From Rhodanobacteraceae bacterium (GTDB lineage: Bacteria > Pseudomonadota > Gammaproteobacteria > Xanthomonadales > Rhodanobacteraceae), in NCBI GenBank assembly GCA_016790075.1, contig JAEUPP010000057.1:1-64000 (forward strand): a DNA stretch of 64,000 bases, read 5' to 3'. This document shows positions 8,504 to 18,426 of this stretch, in pieces. Within the stretch, counting starts at the first letter, position 1, and the number at the start of each line of letters is the position of its first letter. The notes below the pieces were generated by a model. The model worked only from the letters and a program-made list of their open reading frames with translations, ran no database searches and was not told where the DNA came from. The translations under genes and the position numbers were made by a program.

Positions 8504-9288
8504 AATGGCTGGGGAAGATCATCGGCGGACTGGCCGGCCTGCTGCTGCTGCGCCACCCGCTAGGTGTCGTGCTGGGGCTGCTGGCAGGGCACCTGTTCGA
8601 CAACGGCACGTTGGCGCTGCGCAAGCCGCCGCGGCGCCGCAGTACGCAGAGTTTCTTTGATCTCCTGTTCCTGTTCGTCGGTGCACTGGCCAAGGCTGAC
8701 GGCCGCGTGTCCGAGCGGGAGATCGCCGCTACCGAGCATCTGATGTCGCGCCTGGGCCTGGATGCCAGCCAGCGCCGCGAAGCGATACGCAGCTTCAATG
8801 CTGGCAAGGAGCCGGGTTTCGCGGTCGATCGCGTCATCAACGGCCTGCGCGCCTGGTGCCTGGGTCGGCGTGACCATGCCTATGTGCTGCTCGATGTCGT
8901 GATCGATGTGGTGTTTGCCGACGGTGCGGGCAGCGAGCGCCAGCAACTGCTGCGGCGGCTCTGCGCTGCGCTCAATGTGCAGGAACAGGAAATCGCCGTG
9001 CTGGCGGCGATGAAGGGCTATAGCTGGAATACCGGCGAGTGGACCTCATCGCGCAAGGCAGCGCCGCCGCCGCGGCAGCAGGGAGGGGCGGACCCTTATG
9101 CTGTGCTCGGCGTCACGCGTGAAAGCGATGAACAGGATGTCAAGCGCGCCTGGCGCAAGCTCATGAGCGAGCATCATCCCGACAAGCTCGGCGATGTGCC
9201 TGCCGCGTTGCGTGAGCGCGCCGAGCAGCGCGCCCGAGAGATCAACACGGCGTACGAGCGCATCAAGACCGAGCGCGGGTTCCGCTGA
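8500..9288 (+). CDS. djlA: DnaJ-like membrane co-chaperone DjlA
   Basis: A 262-residue protein. The ATG at 8500 overlaps the cytochrome stop (ATGA). Order: an N-terminal hydrophobic segment at about 5-32, which in this family dimerises in the inner membrane; a TerB-like helical domain at about 50-170 (ALAKADGRVSEREI, and a second VVIDVVFADG); a linker; and a C-terminal J domain at about 198-262 with the HPD tripeptide at 226-228. The family stimulates DnaK from the membrane. The layout matches full-length DjlA. Confidence 0.92.
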   Translation: MKWLGKIIGGLAGLLLLRHPLGVVLGLLAGHLFDNGTLALRKPPRRRSTQSFFDLLFLFVGALAKADGRVSEREIAATEHLMSRLGLDASQRREAIRSFNAGKEPGFAVDRVINGLRAWCLGRRDHAYVLLDVVIDVVFADGAGSERQQLLRRLCAALNVQEQEIAVLAAMKGYSWNTGEWTSSRKAAPPPRQQGGADPYAVLGVTRESDEQDVKRAWRKLMSEHHPDKLGDVPAALRERAEQRAREINTAYERIKTERGFR

Positions 9289-9324
9289 GTACTGCCACCG
9301 AACTCCCTTTACCGAGACCTCGCC

Positions 9325-10002
9325 ATGTCCCGCCAACCTGCCGTCATCGCCCCGTCCATACTCTCCGCTGATTTCGCGCGCCTCGGCGCCGAAGTGGATG
9401 CGGTCATCGCCGCCGGCGCCGACTGGGTGCACTTCGATGTGATGGACAATCACTATGTGCCCAACCTGACCATAGGTCCGCTGGTCTGCGCTGCGCTGCG
9501 CAAGCATGGGGTGACCGCGCCCATCGACGTGCATCTCATGGTCAAGCCGGTTGACCGCATCGTGCCGGATTTCGCCCAGGCCGGTGCGACCTATATCTCG
9601 TTCCATCCGGAGGCGTCCGAGCACGTCGACCGCACGATACAGCTGATCCGCTCGCAGGGCTGCAGGCCCGGTCTGGTACTCAATCCGGCCACGCCGCTGA
9701 ACTGGCTGGATCACGTGCTCGACCAGCTGGATCTGGTACTGATCATGTCGGTCAACCCCGGTTTCGGCGGGCAGAGTTTCATTCCGTCGGCTCTGACCAA
9801 GCTGCGCCAGGTGCGCGAACGTATCGACCGCAGCGGCCGGGATATCCGCCTGGAAATCGATGGCGGGGTGAAACCCGACAATATCGCCGAAATCGGTGCA
9901 GCCGGCGCCGACACCTTCGTCGCGGGTTCGGCAATCTTTGCCCAGCCGGACTATGCGCAGGTCATCCGTGCCATGCGTGCGGAACTCGCGCGAAACGGTT
10001 GA
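9325..10002 (+). CDS. rpe: Ribulose-phosphate 3-epimerase
   Basis: A 225-residue TIM-barrel enzyme that interconverts ribulose-5-phosphate and xylulose-5-phosphate in the pentose phosphate and Calvin pathways. Signatures: [13 protein letters not shown] at 9-21, [14 protein letters not shown] at about 34-47 (metal-binding His and Asp), the VHLMV motif, [17 protein letters not shown] at about 138-154, and [12 protein letters not shown]. It starts 36 bases after djlA with GAGACCTCGCC upstream. A REP/BIME element follows its stop. Confidence 0.96.
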   Translation: MSRQPAVIAPSILSADFARLGAEVDAVIAAGADWVHFDVMDNHYVPNLTIGPLVCAALRKHGVTAPIDVHLMVKPVDRIVPDFAQAGATYISFHPEASEHVDRTIQLIRSQGCRPGLVLNPATPLNWLDHVLDQLDLVLIMSVNPGFGGQSFIPSALTKLRQVRERIDRSGRDIRLEIDGGVKPDNIAEIGAAGADTFVAGSAIFAQPDYAQVIRAMRAELARNG

Positions 10003-10030
10003 AATGGGTTCGAGAAATTCAACTGCATGC

Positions 10031-10155
10031 AGGGTGGGCTTCAGCCCGCCATCGCGCTACATCCTGTGCAGCGGACGGTAGTTGATGCGTGACACGCTGC
10101 AACGCCGGTTGCCCCGGCAGATCACCCTTGATGACGGTGGGCTGAAGCCCACCCA
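10031..10155. repeat. BIME (paired REP elements) between rpe and the sortase gene
   Basis: An AGGGTGGGCTTCAGCCCGCC hairpin at 10031-10050 and its inverted partner GGTGGGCTGAAGCCCACC at about 10137-10154 flank an approximately 85-bp spacer. The ends and length match the 128-bp units at 12917-13506. It sits between two convergent genes, a usual place for such units. Confidence 0.85.
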
Positions 10156-10174
10156 GCGGGTTTCGATCTGTAGT

Positions 10175-10747
10175 TCACAGGCGAACGGCTTCGACGACAT
10201 AGCGCAGCGGGCCGCCCGCCGTCCATCCGTCAAACGGATAGCAGGTCACGAGCAGCAGGCGGTCTCCCGCATCGCTGCGCGCGGCTATGCGGGTGTCGCG
10301 TGCGTCGATGACAGTCATCGCGCTGACGCGATAGCGTGAGGTCGCGCCCGCGCGCTCCACGCTGATGATGTCGTCTTTGTTGACAAGTTTGAGAAAAGAA
10401 AAATGCGTATCACGATGCCCGCTGATCACGCTGCTGCCTGCACTCCCCGGTAGTGCACTCGCTTCGTTCCAGGCAGGACCAAAAGCCAGCGTGCGGCCGG
10501 AATCGCCGGCCAGCACGATCTGGTCCACCGCCAGCGACTCGATGCGCAGCCGCGCAACCGGCCGTGTGTCGGCCCAGGGCCAGGGCTTCGCCGCTGTGGC
10601 GCCGGCAGCGCTGCGCTGCCAGGCGCGTTCAAGCAGAACCTGGGCGAGCGCGGCCTTGGCCTGCAGATAGCCGGCGTTGCCGCAGAGCAGGGCAGCCAGC
10701 AGAAACAGCAGCAGACGCACACCACGGCGCGATGCGCGGGCATTCAT
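10175..10747 (-). CDS. Class GN sortase of a proteobacterial dedicated sortase system
   Basis: A 190-residue sortase. The ATG at 10747 overlaps the stop of the upstream target gene (ATGA), which decides the start over longer in-frame options. A membrane anchor lies at about 10-32. The catalytic triad is visible: His111 in ISGHRDTHF, Cys169 in LLVTCYPF, and Arg182 in PLRYVV. The size and the SGHRDTHF block fit the Gram-negative sortases that serve a single VIT/vWA substrate. Its only obvious substrate is the gene directly upstream. It acts at the periplasmic face of the inner membrane. Confidence 0.93.
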   Translation of the reverse strand: MNARASRRGVRLLLFLLAALLCGNAGYLQAKAALAQVLLERAWQRSAAGATAAKPWPWADTRPVARLRIESLAVDQIVLAGDSGRTLAFGPAWNEASALPGSAGSSVISGHRDTHFSFLKLVNKDDIISVERAGATSRYRVSAMTVIDARDTRIAARSDAGDRLLLVTCYPFDGWTAGGPLRYVVEAVRL

Positions 10748-12714
10748 GCCAGCGCGGCCTTGCGCTCGCGCAGCGCGAGGGCGAGCAGCAGGGCCAGCAT
10801 GCCCAGTCCCAGCCACAGGCGCGATGACGTGGCGGTCTGGGCGAAGGCCAGGCTGCCATCCGGCGCGGCGTTGTCGATTGCGATGTCCTGCAGTCCGGCG
10901 TCCTTGGGGCGCTGCGGTGTCTTGTCGACAGCAACGAGGCTGGTAAGGCGGCTGACAAGATGGTGTGCGAGCGCCACCGTGACGAGTTCCTGGTTCAAGC
11001 TCCCTGCATCACCGCCGCGGCGCAGCGCATCTTCTATCGCCTCGATCTTGCGCTGCGCCCAGAGACGGCCGAGCCCGCGCGCTTCGCCGTGGAGTTCAAA
11101 CGACAGCGTCTGCGACCAGACCGATTCGGCCAGCCGGCCTTCCACCTGCGCCCGGCCACTGGCCGCACTGGCCGGCAGTTTCGCGATCACGAGCAAGGGC
11201 TCGCCGTGATACAGGTCGGGCAACTGCTGCGGATAGATTTCCGCTGGGGCCGGCAGACTGAGCTGCAGGTCGCGCAGGGCCGGACGGTCGAGTTTCGTAA
11301 ACAGGGTCTGCATCGTTTCGGCAACCGCATCGAGATCGCGGATCACTACCGAACTGCCACGGCCCAGCTCACCCGCCTTGCGCAGAAACTGCGCGTTGGG
11401 TGCGCTGCCTATGCCGACCGGGAACAGGCGCGAGGCGCCCAGCCGCGTTTCCATGGCCGTATACAACGCGTCGGCCTGTTCGACTGCGCCATCGGTGGCG
11501 AACACGATCTGGCGCAGATAGCCGGCAGGTGCTGCATCACGCAGCGCGAGCTCAAGCGCCGGCAGCATTTCCGTGCCGCCTGTTGCCCGTAGCCCCGCTA
11601 CCCATTCGCGTGCGAGGGCGACGTCGGACGGCGTTGCGTCCACTGCCTGCTCAAACAGCGCCGAGGTAACCGAATTGAACTGGATCACGTTGAAGCGGTC
11701 GCGCGGCGTCAGCCGCTGCAGCGCGAGATCCAGCGCGGCGCGTGCCTGCACGATGGACTTGCCTTCCATCGAGCCAGAGGTGTCGAAGACAAGGATCAGC
11801 TCCCGTGGCAGCGCCGCGCTGGGCTGACTCGGTGGCAGCAGCATCAGCAGGGCGTACTGATCATTGCCCATACGCTCGCGCAGCAGGGCTGCGGTCGGCG
11901 TCGCCGATGCCTGCGGGGCCCAGCGCAGCACGAAGTCCCGATCGGCCGCAACGACCTCGTCAGCGAGGCTTATGGCGTAGCGCTGGTTGGTCACGTGGAT
12001 TTTCAGCGGATGCGTGCTGGATTCGACGCGTGCGAGCGGAATGCCCGCGTCCAGCGTCGCGCTGATAGCGACAGTCGGTGCTCCCACGCGCGCTGGGCTG
12101 GCCGCGGCTGTGGCTGGCGTTCCGGATGCCGGCAAGTCTGCTTCGGTCCTGTCACTCTGGTCCGGCGCGGCGGGCGCAGCGCCATAGCGCGGCGTATAGG
12201 TCAGCGGAAACGTGAGCGAGAATTCCCCGTCGCGGAAATCGACCTGCTGCCAATAGCCGATTTCGACATCAACAGTTTCTCCAGGAGCGACATTCGCGAT
12301 AGCCGTGCGGAACAGATTGGCGCTCTGCGCCTCGACCAGACTCGCCTTGCGTCCGCTGGCGACCGCCTGGGTGAACTCCTGGCGTGCCTGCTCCTTCGCG
12401 CGTATCTCGCCGACGATGACGCGCTCGCCGATACGCAGGGTCATGGCATGCACCGCCGCCCCCTGCGGCAGCGGCAGCAGATACTGGCCCTGCTGCCAGT
12501 GCTCGCCGTTATTGCGAAAGCGCTGCTTGACGCGCACTTCGGCAACCAGGCCATGAATCGCCAGATCGACGCTGGTATCGAGACTGGCGACCTCACGATG
12601 ACTGCCGTCAGCACGGGTAATGCTCAATGCGCCGCTGTCGGCGGCTGCGGTCTGGGCCAATGCGGCGGCCCAGATCAGGGCGGCGGAAAACAAGTGGCGT
12701 AGCGTGGTATGCAT
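10744..12714 (-). CDS. VIT/vWA sortase target protein of the dedicated sortase system
   Basis: A 656-residue exported protein and likely sole substrate of the adjacent sortase. Order: signal peptide 1-25 (ending TAAAD); VIT domain at about 30-165 (FRNNGEHWQQGQYLLPLPQG, and an ANLFRTAIANVAPGE block); a low-complexity linker at about 180-210; vWA domain from about 303 with MIDAS residues DTSGS at 311-315; and a C-terminal hydrophobic helix at about 633-649 ending in RERKAALA. The sorting signal should be LPxT just before the helix. What I see is FAQTATSS at 624-631: the QTAT part is kept and the Leu-Pro appears to be replaced by Phe-Ala. The stop overlaps the sortase start. Confidence 0.92.
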   Translation of the reverse strand: MHTTLRHLFSAALIWAAALAQTAAADSGALSITRADGSHREVASLDTSVDLAIHGLVAEVRVKQRFRNNGEHWQQGQYLLPLPQGAAVHAMTLRIGERVIVGEIRAKEQARQEFTQAVASGRKASLVEAQSANLFRTAIANVAPGETVDVEIGYWQQVDFRDGEFSLTFPLTYTPRYGAAPAAPDQSDRTEADLPASGTPATAAASPARVGAPTVAISATLDAGIPLARVESSTHPLKIHVTNQRYAISLADEVVAADRDFVLRWAPQASATPTAALLRERMGNDQYALLMLLPPSQPSAALPRELILVFDTSGSMEGKSIVQARAALDLALQRLTPRDRFNVIQFNSVTSALFEQAVDATPSDVALAREWVAGLRATGGTEMLPALELALRDAAPAGYLRQIVFATDGAVEQADALYTAMETRLGASRLFPVGIGSAPNAQFLRKAGELGRGSSVVIRDLDAVAETMQTLFTKLDRPALRDLQLSLPAPAEIYPQQLPDLYHGEPLLVIAKLPASAASGRAQVEGRLAESVWSQTLSFELHGEARGLGRLWAQRKIEAIEDALRRGGDAGSLNQELVTVALAHHLVSRLTSLVAVDKTPQRPKDAGLQDIAIDNAAPDGSLAFAQTATSSRLWLGLGMLALLLALALRERKAALA

Positions 12715-12916
12715 GGCGCGCTCTGGGTGGCGAATGACGGCGATGGCCGTGAGCGCAGCCTGGTTCGATATGAGGGCGGCCGGCTTTCCACAAACGGGCG
12801 CAATGCAGCCGGATCATGGCTTTTTGGGGCGTGTACCGGCCAGTGCAGGCATTTGCACGGCGCGGTCGCAAGCCGCCCTCGGCGGGGTGATATGAATAAT
12901 TTCCAGTTCGGCTTTT

Positions 12917-13506
12917 GTAGGGTGGGCTTCAGCCCACCATCGCACTGCATCCAACACGGCGAGTGATGATCGATGCAGGACACCCACACCGATCACCACC
13001 GCGGCGGATCAACCTTCATGACGGTGGGCCAAGGCCCACCCTACGGTCCTTCAGCCGACCATCGCACCCCATCCGGCGCGGCGAGTGATGATCGATGCAG
13101 GACACCCACATCGATCACCACCGCGGCGGATCAACCTTCATGACGGTGGGCCTCTAGGGTAGGCTTCAGCCCACCATCGCACTGCATCCAACACGGCGAC
13201 TTCATGACGGTGGGCCAACGCCCACTCTACGGTCTGATTTGTAGGGTGGGCTTCAGCCCACCATCGCACTGCATCCAACACGGTGAGTGATGATCGATGC
13301 AGGACACCCACATCGATCACCACCGCAGCGGATCAACCTTCATGACGGTGGGCCAAGGCCCACCCTACGGTCTGAGTTGTAGGGTGGGCTTCAGCCCACC
13401 ATCGCACTGCATCCAACACGGCGAGTGATGATCGATGCAGGACACCCACATCGATCATCACCGCAGCGGATCAACCTTCATGACGGTGGGCCAAGGCCCA
13501 CCCTAC
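12917..13506. repeat. Tandem array of five BIME units (three of exactly 128 bp)
   Basis: Units at 12917-13044, 13241-13368 and 13379-13506 are each 128 bp and nearly identical. Each begins GTAGGGTGGGCTTCAGCCCA and ends with the inverted GGTGGGCCAAGGCCCACCCT followed by AC. Between them are two damaged units: about 13045-13152 (decayed left REP, right REP cut short) and 13154-13230 (internal deletion of about 50 bp). The 202 bp upstream (12715-12916) carry no gene that I can support. The array lies 18 bp beyond the stop of the first RHS gene. Confidence 0.93.
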
Positions 13507-13524
13507 GGTCCTACGCTTCGGTCG

Positions 13525-16500
13525 TTAACGCGAACGTTGGCTGTTGCGGTAGTTGCGTAGTCGAGCCAATTTCTCCAGCAATTCAAGCATATCGTCGCCT
13601 TCAAGCTGCGGATCGTTGAAAGATGTGATGTGGCGGATGCGCTCGCAACGGCAGTTTTTCATGCTGTTCACTTTGGCTAAGGTTATCGGTGTCCAGTAGT
13701 TTTCTTCGTATTCACCGTCTCCGAGTGTGCAGACTCCGGAGTTTTGCCGACGGAAGCAAACAACGCGCACGCAGATAAATTCATGCTCAATTCCTATGTC
13801 TTTGATCGTTCCCTTTAAATCATCGTTTGCGCTGTTGTAGGAACTATCGAGATAGTCAACGTCACCTTGTCCGTTGTGCGTAAACTCTCTCGTTGCCTGG
13901 CGGCGTTGCGCCGCATTGCCGCCGCCGCCGCGGCTGAAATTGCCGTAAAGTCCGAGGGCGTCTACCCAATCAAGTGGTCGGCCGGCAACGTAGCTGTAGG
14001 TCGTAATACCGCCTCGCAGTCCAATCGGATCACTCTCCACATACCGCCCTGTGAATGTGTCGTAATCCCGGAAGTAGTTGTAATTGAGTCCACTGGGCGC
14101 GTCATACCTTTGCCCCGGGAAGCGCATATCAAACACAAACCAGTTGCCGTCACCATCCGGGTCCTGATTGGGCTCGCTGTCACCGAAGGCTTCGCCGGTC
14201 AGATCCCAGCGCCATACCGTTACATTGCGCTGCGGATGAATCACAACGCGTGGCGTGCCCAGCATATCGGCTTCAACATAGTGCAGTTGGGTTGCACCAC
14301 CTGGCATTCTGGCCAGTACACCGACCGGCAGGTTACCCAGCCAGATGGCCTGCTGTAGCGCGCTGCCATTTGTGTCGTAGTCGCCCAGCCAGTGACCAGC
14401 CTGGTCGTATAGCGTGTACACGGTTCCGGTCGGTGTCTGGCGATAGACGCGTTCGCCGAAGCTGTTGTAGCGGTAGGTCGCCTGCAACTGTCCCGTGCTG
14501 GAGGCCGAGCCCAGGCGATTTGCTTCGTTGTACACATAGCTGCGTGCAACCATGGCGCGTGGTGTGGCGGGGGCTACCGGCGTGACCGTGGTCAGGTTCC
14601 CCGCGGCATCGTAGCTGCGCTGCGCGCCGTCGCCGGCTGACAGCAGATGATGTGATCCGTTGGCATAGGCATAGGCAAACGACGACCACAGCAACTGGGT
14701 TCCGGTGGTGCAGGGGCTGCCCTGTCCCTGGGGGCAGCTCTGCGTGGTTGTGGCTGTGGTCAGGCCTGCACTCAAGCGATTGCCGGTCTTGTCGTAGCTG
14801 TAGTTCTGCCAGATGACGTTTGCCGCATCCTTGGCTTCGGTCAGGCGATTGAGGCCGTCGTAGTCGTAAATGCGCGCCGGTGGATCGGCCTGATCGGCGT
14901 TGCGCAAACGCTTGAGATTGCCGACAGCATCAAACTCGTAACCCAGGCTCAGGCCGCCGGCTGCATTGTCCTGCACCGCATAGGGTTGATAGTTCAGGTT
15001 AAAGCTGCGGGTCAGTGTGCGGCCGTTGCCAAAGGTCCACTGGGCCACGGGACCGAAGGGGTAATAAGCGGCGTTGCTGATCAGCACTTGGCGGCTGCCG
15101 CGTAGTGGTGTCACGCCGATTTCGCTGACTCGGCCATGAGCGTCATGGACATAATCGACCATGCTTCCGTCGGGATAGGTCATGCCCTGCAGGCGGCCAT
15201 TGGCCGCGTACTGCCAGCGCAGGGTAAAGGTCTTGGTGCCCGTGCGCTGTACCTTGCGCACCATGTCGCCGAAGCGGTTATAGCAAAATACTGTGCTTCC
15301 GCTTTCGTCATTCGTCTTGCCGATGCGGCCGATATTGAAATTCTCGCCCGTCGGACAGTCGCCCATGGCGACATCGTAAGCGAAGGATTCATCCGGTACT
15401 GCTGCGGCGTAGTCGACCATCTTGAGCCGATTCAGCGCGTCATAGCGGTAGGTGATGGACTTGCCATTGGCATCAACGCGACTGGCCAGGTTGCCGGCTT
15501 CGTCATAGGTCGACGTGGTCGTACCGGTGTCGGGACTCTGCAACTGGATCTGCTCGCCGAACCCATTGTAGGTGTAGTGGGTGTTCAGGCCCTTGGGATC
15601 GGTGACCTTGGTCAGATTGTTCAGCGGGTCGTACTCGAACTTTGACTCAGCCGCTACGCCGTTGCTGTCCTGCAAGCTGCGGACAAGGCGGCCCAGTGCA
15701 TCGTGATTGCTGTCTGTGACACGGTTCAGTGCATCCGTGGCCAGATCCGGTTTGCCGCTGACATCATAGGTGTATTGGGTGTTGCGGCCGTACGCATCGG
15801 TCAACACCTGCAATCGTCCCAGGGTGTCGTAGGTGCGTGACAGGGTACGCCGCAGTGTATTGCTGGCATCCCGCGTGTCTTCCTTGATACGTTCACCCGC
15901 CGCATTCAACGTGAAGGTGAGACGGTTGCCCGCGTTGTCACTGATGCTGGTCAGACGAAGCGCAGGGTCATAATCGTAGACGGTGAACGTGCCATCCGGC
16001 AGCAGGATTTTCTTCACCATACCGGATGGCCAGTATTCGTAGCGTGTCACCCGGTCATCGGCCCCGGCCGCGTCGACACCACGCACCCGGCGTGCCGTCA
16101 GGCGGCCGCGAGCGTCGTAACTGATCTGGCTTGCTACGCCATTCTCATCCGTCAGGGCAACGGCGCGTCCTGCGGCATCATAGGCGTTGACCGAAAAGGT
16201 ATGGCCGCGCGCATTCGTGACTGCCGCCAGATCGCCCTTGCGGAACGTGCATTGGTTGGCGCCCGACGTGCAGCCGGGGGCGTCCGTCATGTAATACGAA
16301 TACGTGGTGATATCAGCGACATCGGTGCGCGGGCCGTCAACCGATCTGATCAGCCCCGTCAATGGGCAGGTGCCGGCAGTGACGTCGGCTGGTTCGCAGT
16401 AGCTGTATGTGGTGGTTCGCACCTGGCCGGTCGTCACATCGACGATCGACCTCGACGTCAGCTGGTTACGGGTGTTGTAGGCCGTGCTGGTACGCGCAAT

Positions 16501-18426
16501 CGGCTGATCCGAGGCATTGCGCTGCTCGACGGAAACCGGATACATCTGGGAGGCCGACCAGGTGGTGAGTGTGCTCCGCTGCTGCGCCGTGCCTTCCGCC
16601 TCTGTCACTCTTGCGGGAAGCCCTGATGCGTTGTACTCGGTCCGGGTGACAAGGCCGTTCCTGGCGGTGCTCCTGCTCCAGCCACCGGCGGCATCGTAGG
16701 CGCGGGACTCCGCCGAGCCGTCCGCGTACTGAAGCTGCAGAGTGCGGCGATAGGGGCCGCTTTCGTAGGTATGTGTGACGGTGCCGGCGCCGGCGCGTGT
16801 CACGCGGGTCTGTGTCGCGTTCAGATACTCCAGGGTCGTGTCATTGGCGCCATCCGCGTGCACGCTGCGCACCACCCGGCCGTAGGCATCGTAGTAATAG
16901 TCGCTGAAGCGAACGCCGGACTCGGCGGTCACGCCGGTCAGCAGGCCCGAGAATGCGGCGGTGTTGCACCCGCTGGTGCCACCGTTGCAAAGGTGATCTG
17001 CTTCGCCGTAGTGATATGCACGCTGGCTTCCGTCCGCATAACCGGCTGTGATCAGGCGGCCAGATATGTCATAGGCATAGGTAACGAGCGTCGCTCCCTG
17101 CTCATCGGCAATCCGGATCAGACGTTCACTTTGCGGCAAGCCACCAGCGTCATAGCCGCTTTCCTGGTATTCAAAAGCCAGGCTGCGGCCGAGGCCATTC
17201 GTCACCCCTTGCAAGCGCCCGCTCGGCGCGTACGAGAAGCGGAGTGTCTGGGCCGGGTTGGCATCATCGCGAATTTCAAGCAGCTGCCCTGCGGTGTCAT
17301 AGATCCGGTCGGGCCCGCTGCTGTCGTTCAGCGTCCAGGTTTCGTCGGCCTGCTTTTCAAGGATGCGTCCGCGCACATTCAGCGGGCGGTACTGCGTAGT
17401 CGAGCCGGCGACGGGCTTGAACTCCTCGAACTCATTGCGCCCGTTCCACTGGAGCACTGACGCGGTAGCGCTGGCCGGCAGCTGTATGCGCTCTGAGAGG
17501 TTATGTACCCAGGAGTCGCCCATGACGGCGCGGGCCGGATACTCGTTCATTGAACGATAAGTGCGGGTGAACGTGAGGCCCGACCTGGAAAAGTCCGTCT
17601 CAAAAAGCAGTTTCTCGCCCGTGCCTGGCACACAGGGGTACGGTGTTACCTCCGCCGAGCAACTCTTGGCATCGTTGGTGGGTGCTGCGGCATATTTGGT
17701 GATGACGGCCGATTTTGTCCCTGGCACGCATACCTGGGGCCAGGGGAGCTTGGTTGGTGCGGATGGGTAGTAGACCTGGGGAAAGTGTCCACTTGGACAG
17801 CTGTAGGCGTATTCCTTGTAGATCGGGAATTCCTGGCTGGCATTCTGTGTCTGGTTGCACATTCTCCAGTGCCGGCGGATCTTGCGCTCGTATCCGTATT
17901 CGGCGATGAAGGTTCCATCGGAGAGGTTGTCTCCCCAGGTGACCGGGGTGCCGGGATGGCTGCCTGTCACCTCGAAACTCGTGTCGCAGGCCAGCAGGGA
18001 AAACACGGTATCAAACCATCGCTGATACTCTTCGACCAGGCGTGCCTCAGTAGTGGCGTGGCATAGCCTGTCGTAATTGAAATCCAGTCGGGCCGGTGTT
18101 CCTGTTGGCGCGCAGGTAAACCAGTATCTGTTTCCGTCCAGAAACCAGTCGCCGGTAAAATACCCGCCGCGCCCGGCATACTTTGCGTTCTTGATGTCGT
18201 TGCAGTAGTGAAAATTGACATCGTTTCCGTATTTTTCACTTTTACATAGATACAGATATTGTCCTGCGGATGCGGCGAAATGATTGCGCATCGCACCTTC
18301 GGCTTCTTTCAGTGATCTGTACGATTGTGCGTTGAAAACGTAAGTGGCTGTTTGCGCGACAGCAATGGTTGGTAGCGCGGCCGCTGCCAGGAGAAACAGG
18401 TGGGCGGGAAACCTCATGGTGTGCAT
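13525..18426 (-). CDS. RHS-repeat polymorphic protein with signal peptide and orphan C-terminal tip
   Basis: A 1633-residue exported RHS protein. A signal peptide (FLLAAAALPTIAVA) lies at about 8-25; ATGs at 18426 or 18417 are both possible. Residues 25-260 form a Cys-containing N-terminal module shared with the second RHS protein (a LKEAEGAMRNHF and LYLCK pattern). A DUF6531-type entry follows at about 262-300 (CVPGTGEKLLFETDFS, TYRSM), then YD repeats to about 1400 and the core RDYDTFTGRYVESDPIGL at about 1455. The last 141 residues (from LYGNFSRGGG) are unlike the other copy and contain several cysteines. This is where toxins sit in RHS proteins, but I recognise no nuclease motif. No immunity gene follows; the BIME array starts 18 bp on. 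Confidence 0.88.
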   Translation of the reverse strand: MHTMRFPAHLFLLAAAALPTIAVAQTATYVFNAQSYRSLKEAEGAMRNHFAASAGQYLYLCKSEKYGNDVNFHYCNDIKNAKYAGRGGYFTGDWFLDGNRYWFTCAPTGTPARLDFNYDRLCHATTEARLVEEYQRWFDTVFSLLACDTSFEVTGSHPGTPVTWGDNLSDGTFIAEYGYERKIRRHWRMCNQTQNASQEFPIYKEYAYSCPSGHFPQVYYPSAPTKLPWPQVCVPGTKSAVITKYAAAPTNDAKSCSAEVTPYPCVPGTGEKLLFETDFSRSGLTFTRTYRSMNEYPARAVMGDSWVHNLSERIQLPASATASVLQWNGRNEFEEFKPVAGSTTQYRPLNVRGRILEKQADETWTLNDSSGPDRIYDTAGQLLEIRDDANPAQTLRFSYAPSGRLQGVTNGLGRSLAFEYQESGYDAGGLPQSERLIRIADEQGATLVTYAYDISGRLITAGYADGSQRAYHYGEADHLCNGGTSGCNTAAFSGLLTGVTAESGVRFSDYYYDAYGRVVRSVHADGANDTTLEYLNATQTRVTRAGAGTVTHTYESGPYRRTLQLQYADGSAESRAYDAAGGWSRSTARNGLVTRTEYNASGLPARVTEAEGTAQQRSTLTTWSASQMYPVSVEQRNASDQPIARTSTAYNTRNQLTSRSIVDVTTGQVRTTTYSYCEPADVTAGTCPLTGLIRSVDGPRTDVADITTYSYYMTDAPGCTSGANQCTFRKGDLAAVTNARGHTFSVNAYDAAGRAVALTDENGVASQISYDARGRLTARRVRGVDAAGADDRVTRYEYWPSGMVKKILLPDGTFTVYDYDPALRLTSISDNAGNRLTFTLNAAGERIKEDTRDASNTLRRTLSRTYDTLGRLQVLTDAYGRNTQYTYDVSGKPDLATDALNRVTDSNHDALGRLVRSLQDSNGVAAESKFEYDPLNNLTKVTDPKGLNTHYTYNGFGEQIQLQSPDTGTTTSTYDEAGNLASRVDANGKSITYRYDALNRLKMVDYAAAVPDESFAYDVAMGDCPTGENFNIGRIGKTNDESGSTVFCYNRFGDMVRKVQRTGTKTFTLRWQYAANGRLQGMTYPDGSMVDYVHDAHGRVSEIGVTPLRGSRQVLISNAAYYPFGPVAQWTFGNGRTLTRSFNLNYQPYAVQDNAAGGLSLGYEFDAVGNLKRLRNADQADPPARIYDYDGLNRLTEAKDAANVIWQNYSYDKTGNRLSAGLTTATTTQSCPQGQGSPCTTGTQLLWSSFAYAYANGSHHLLSAGDGAQRSYDAAGNLTTVTPVAPATPRAMVARSYVYNEANRLGSASSTGQLQATYRYNSFGERVYRQTPTGTVYTLYDQAGHWLGDYDTNGSALQQAIWLGNLPVGVLARMPGGATQLHYVEADMLGTPRVVIHPQRNVTVWRWDLTGEAFGDSEPNQDPDGDGNWFVFDMRFPGQRYDAPSGLNYNYFRDYDTFTGRYVESDPIGLRGGITTYSYVAGRPLDWVDALGLYGNFSRGGGGNAAQRRQATREFTHNGQGDVDYLDSSYNSANDDLKGTIKDIGIEHEFICVRVVCFRRQNSGVCTLGDGEYEENYWTPITLAKVNSMKNCRCERIRHITSFNDPQLEGDDMLELLEKLARLRNYRNSQRSR

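Noticed and set aside
12917..13506. Possible CRISPR array
   Set aside because: The period is 128 bp, the repeats are inverted hairpins in pairs, the spacers are themselves repeated, and there are no cas genes. It is a BIME array.
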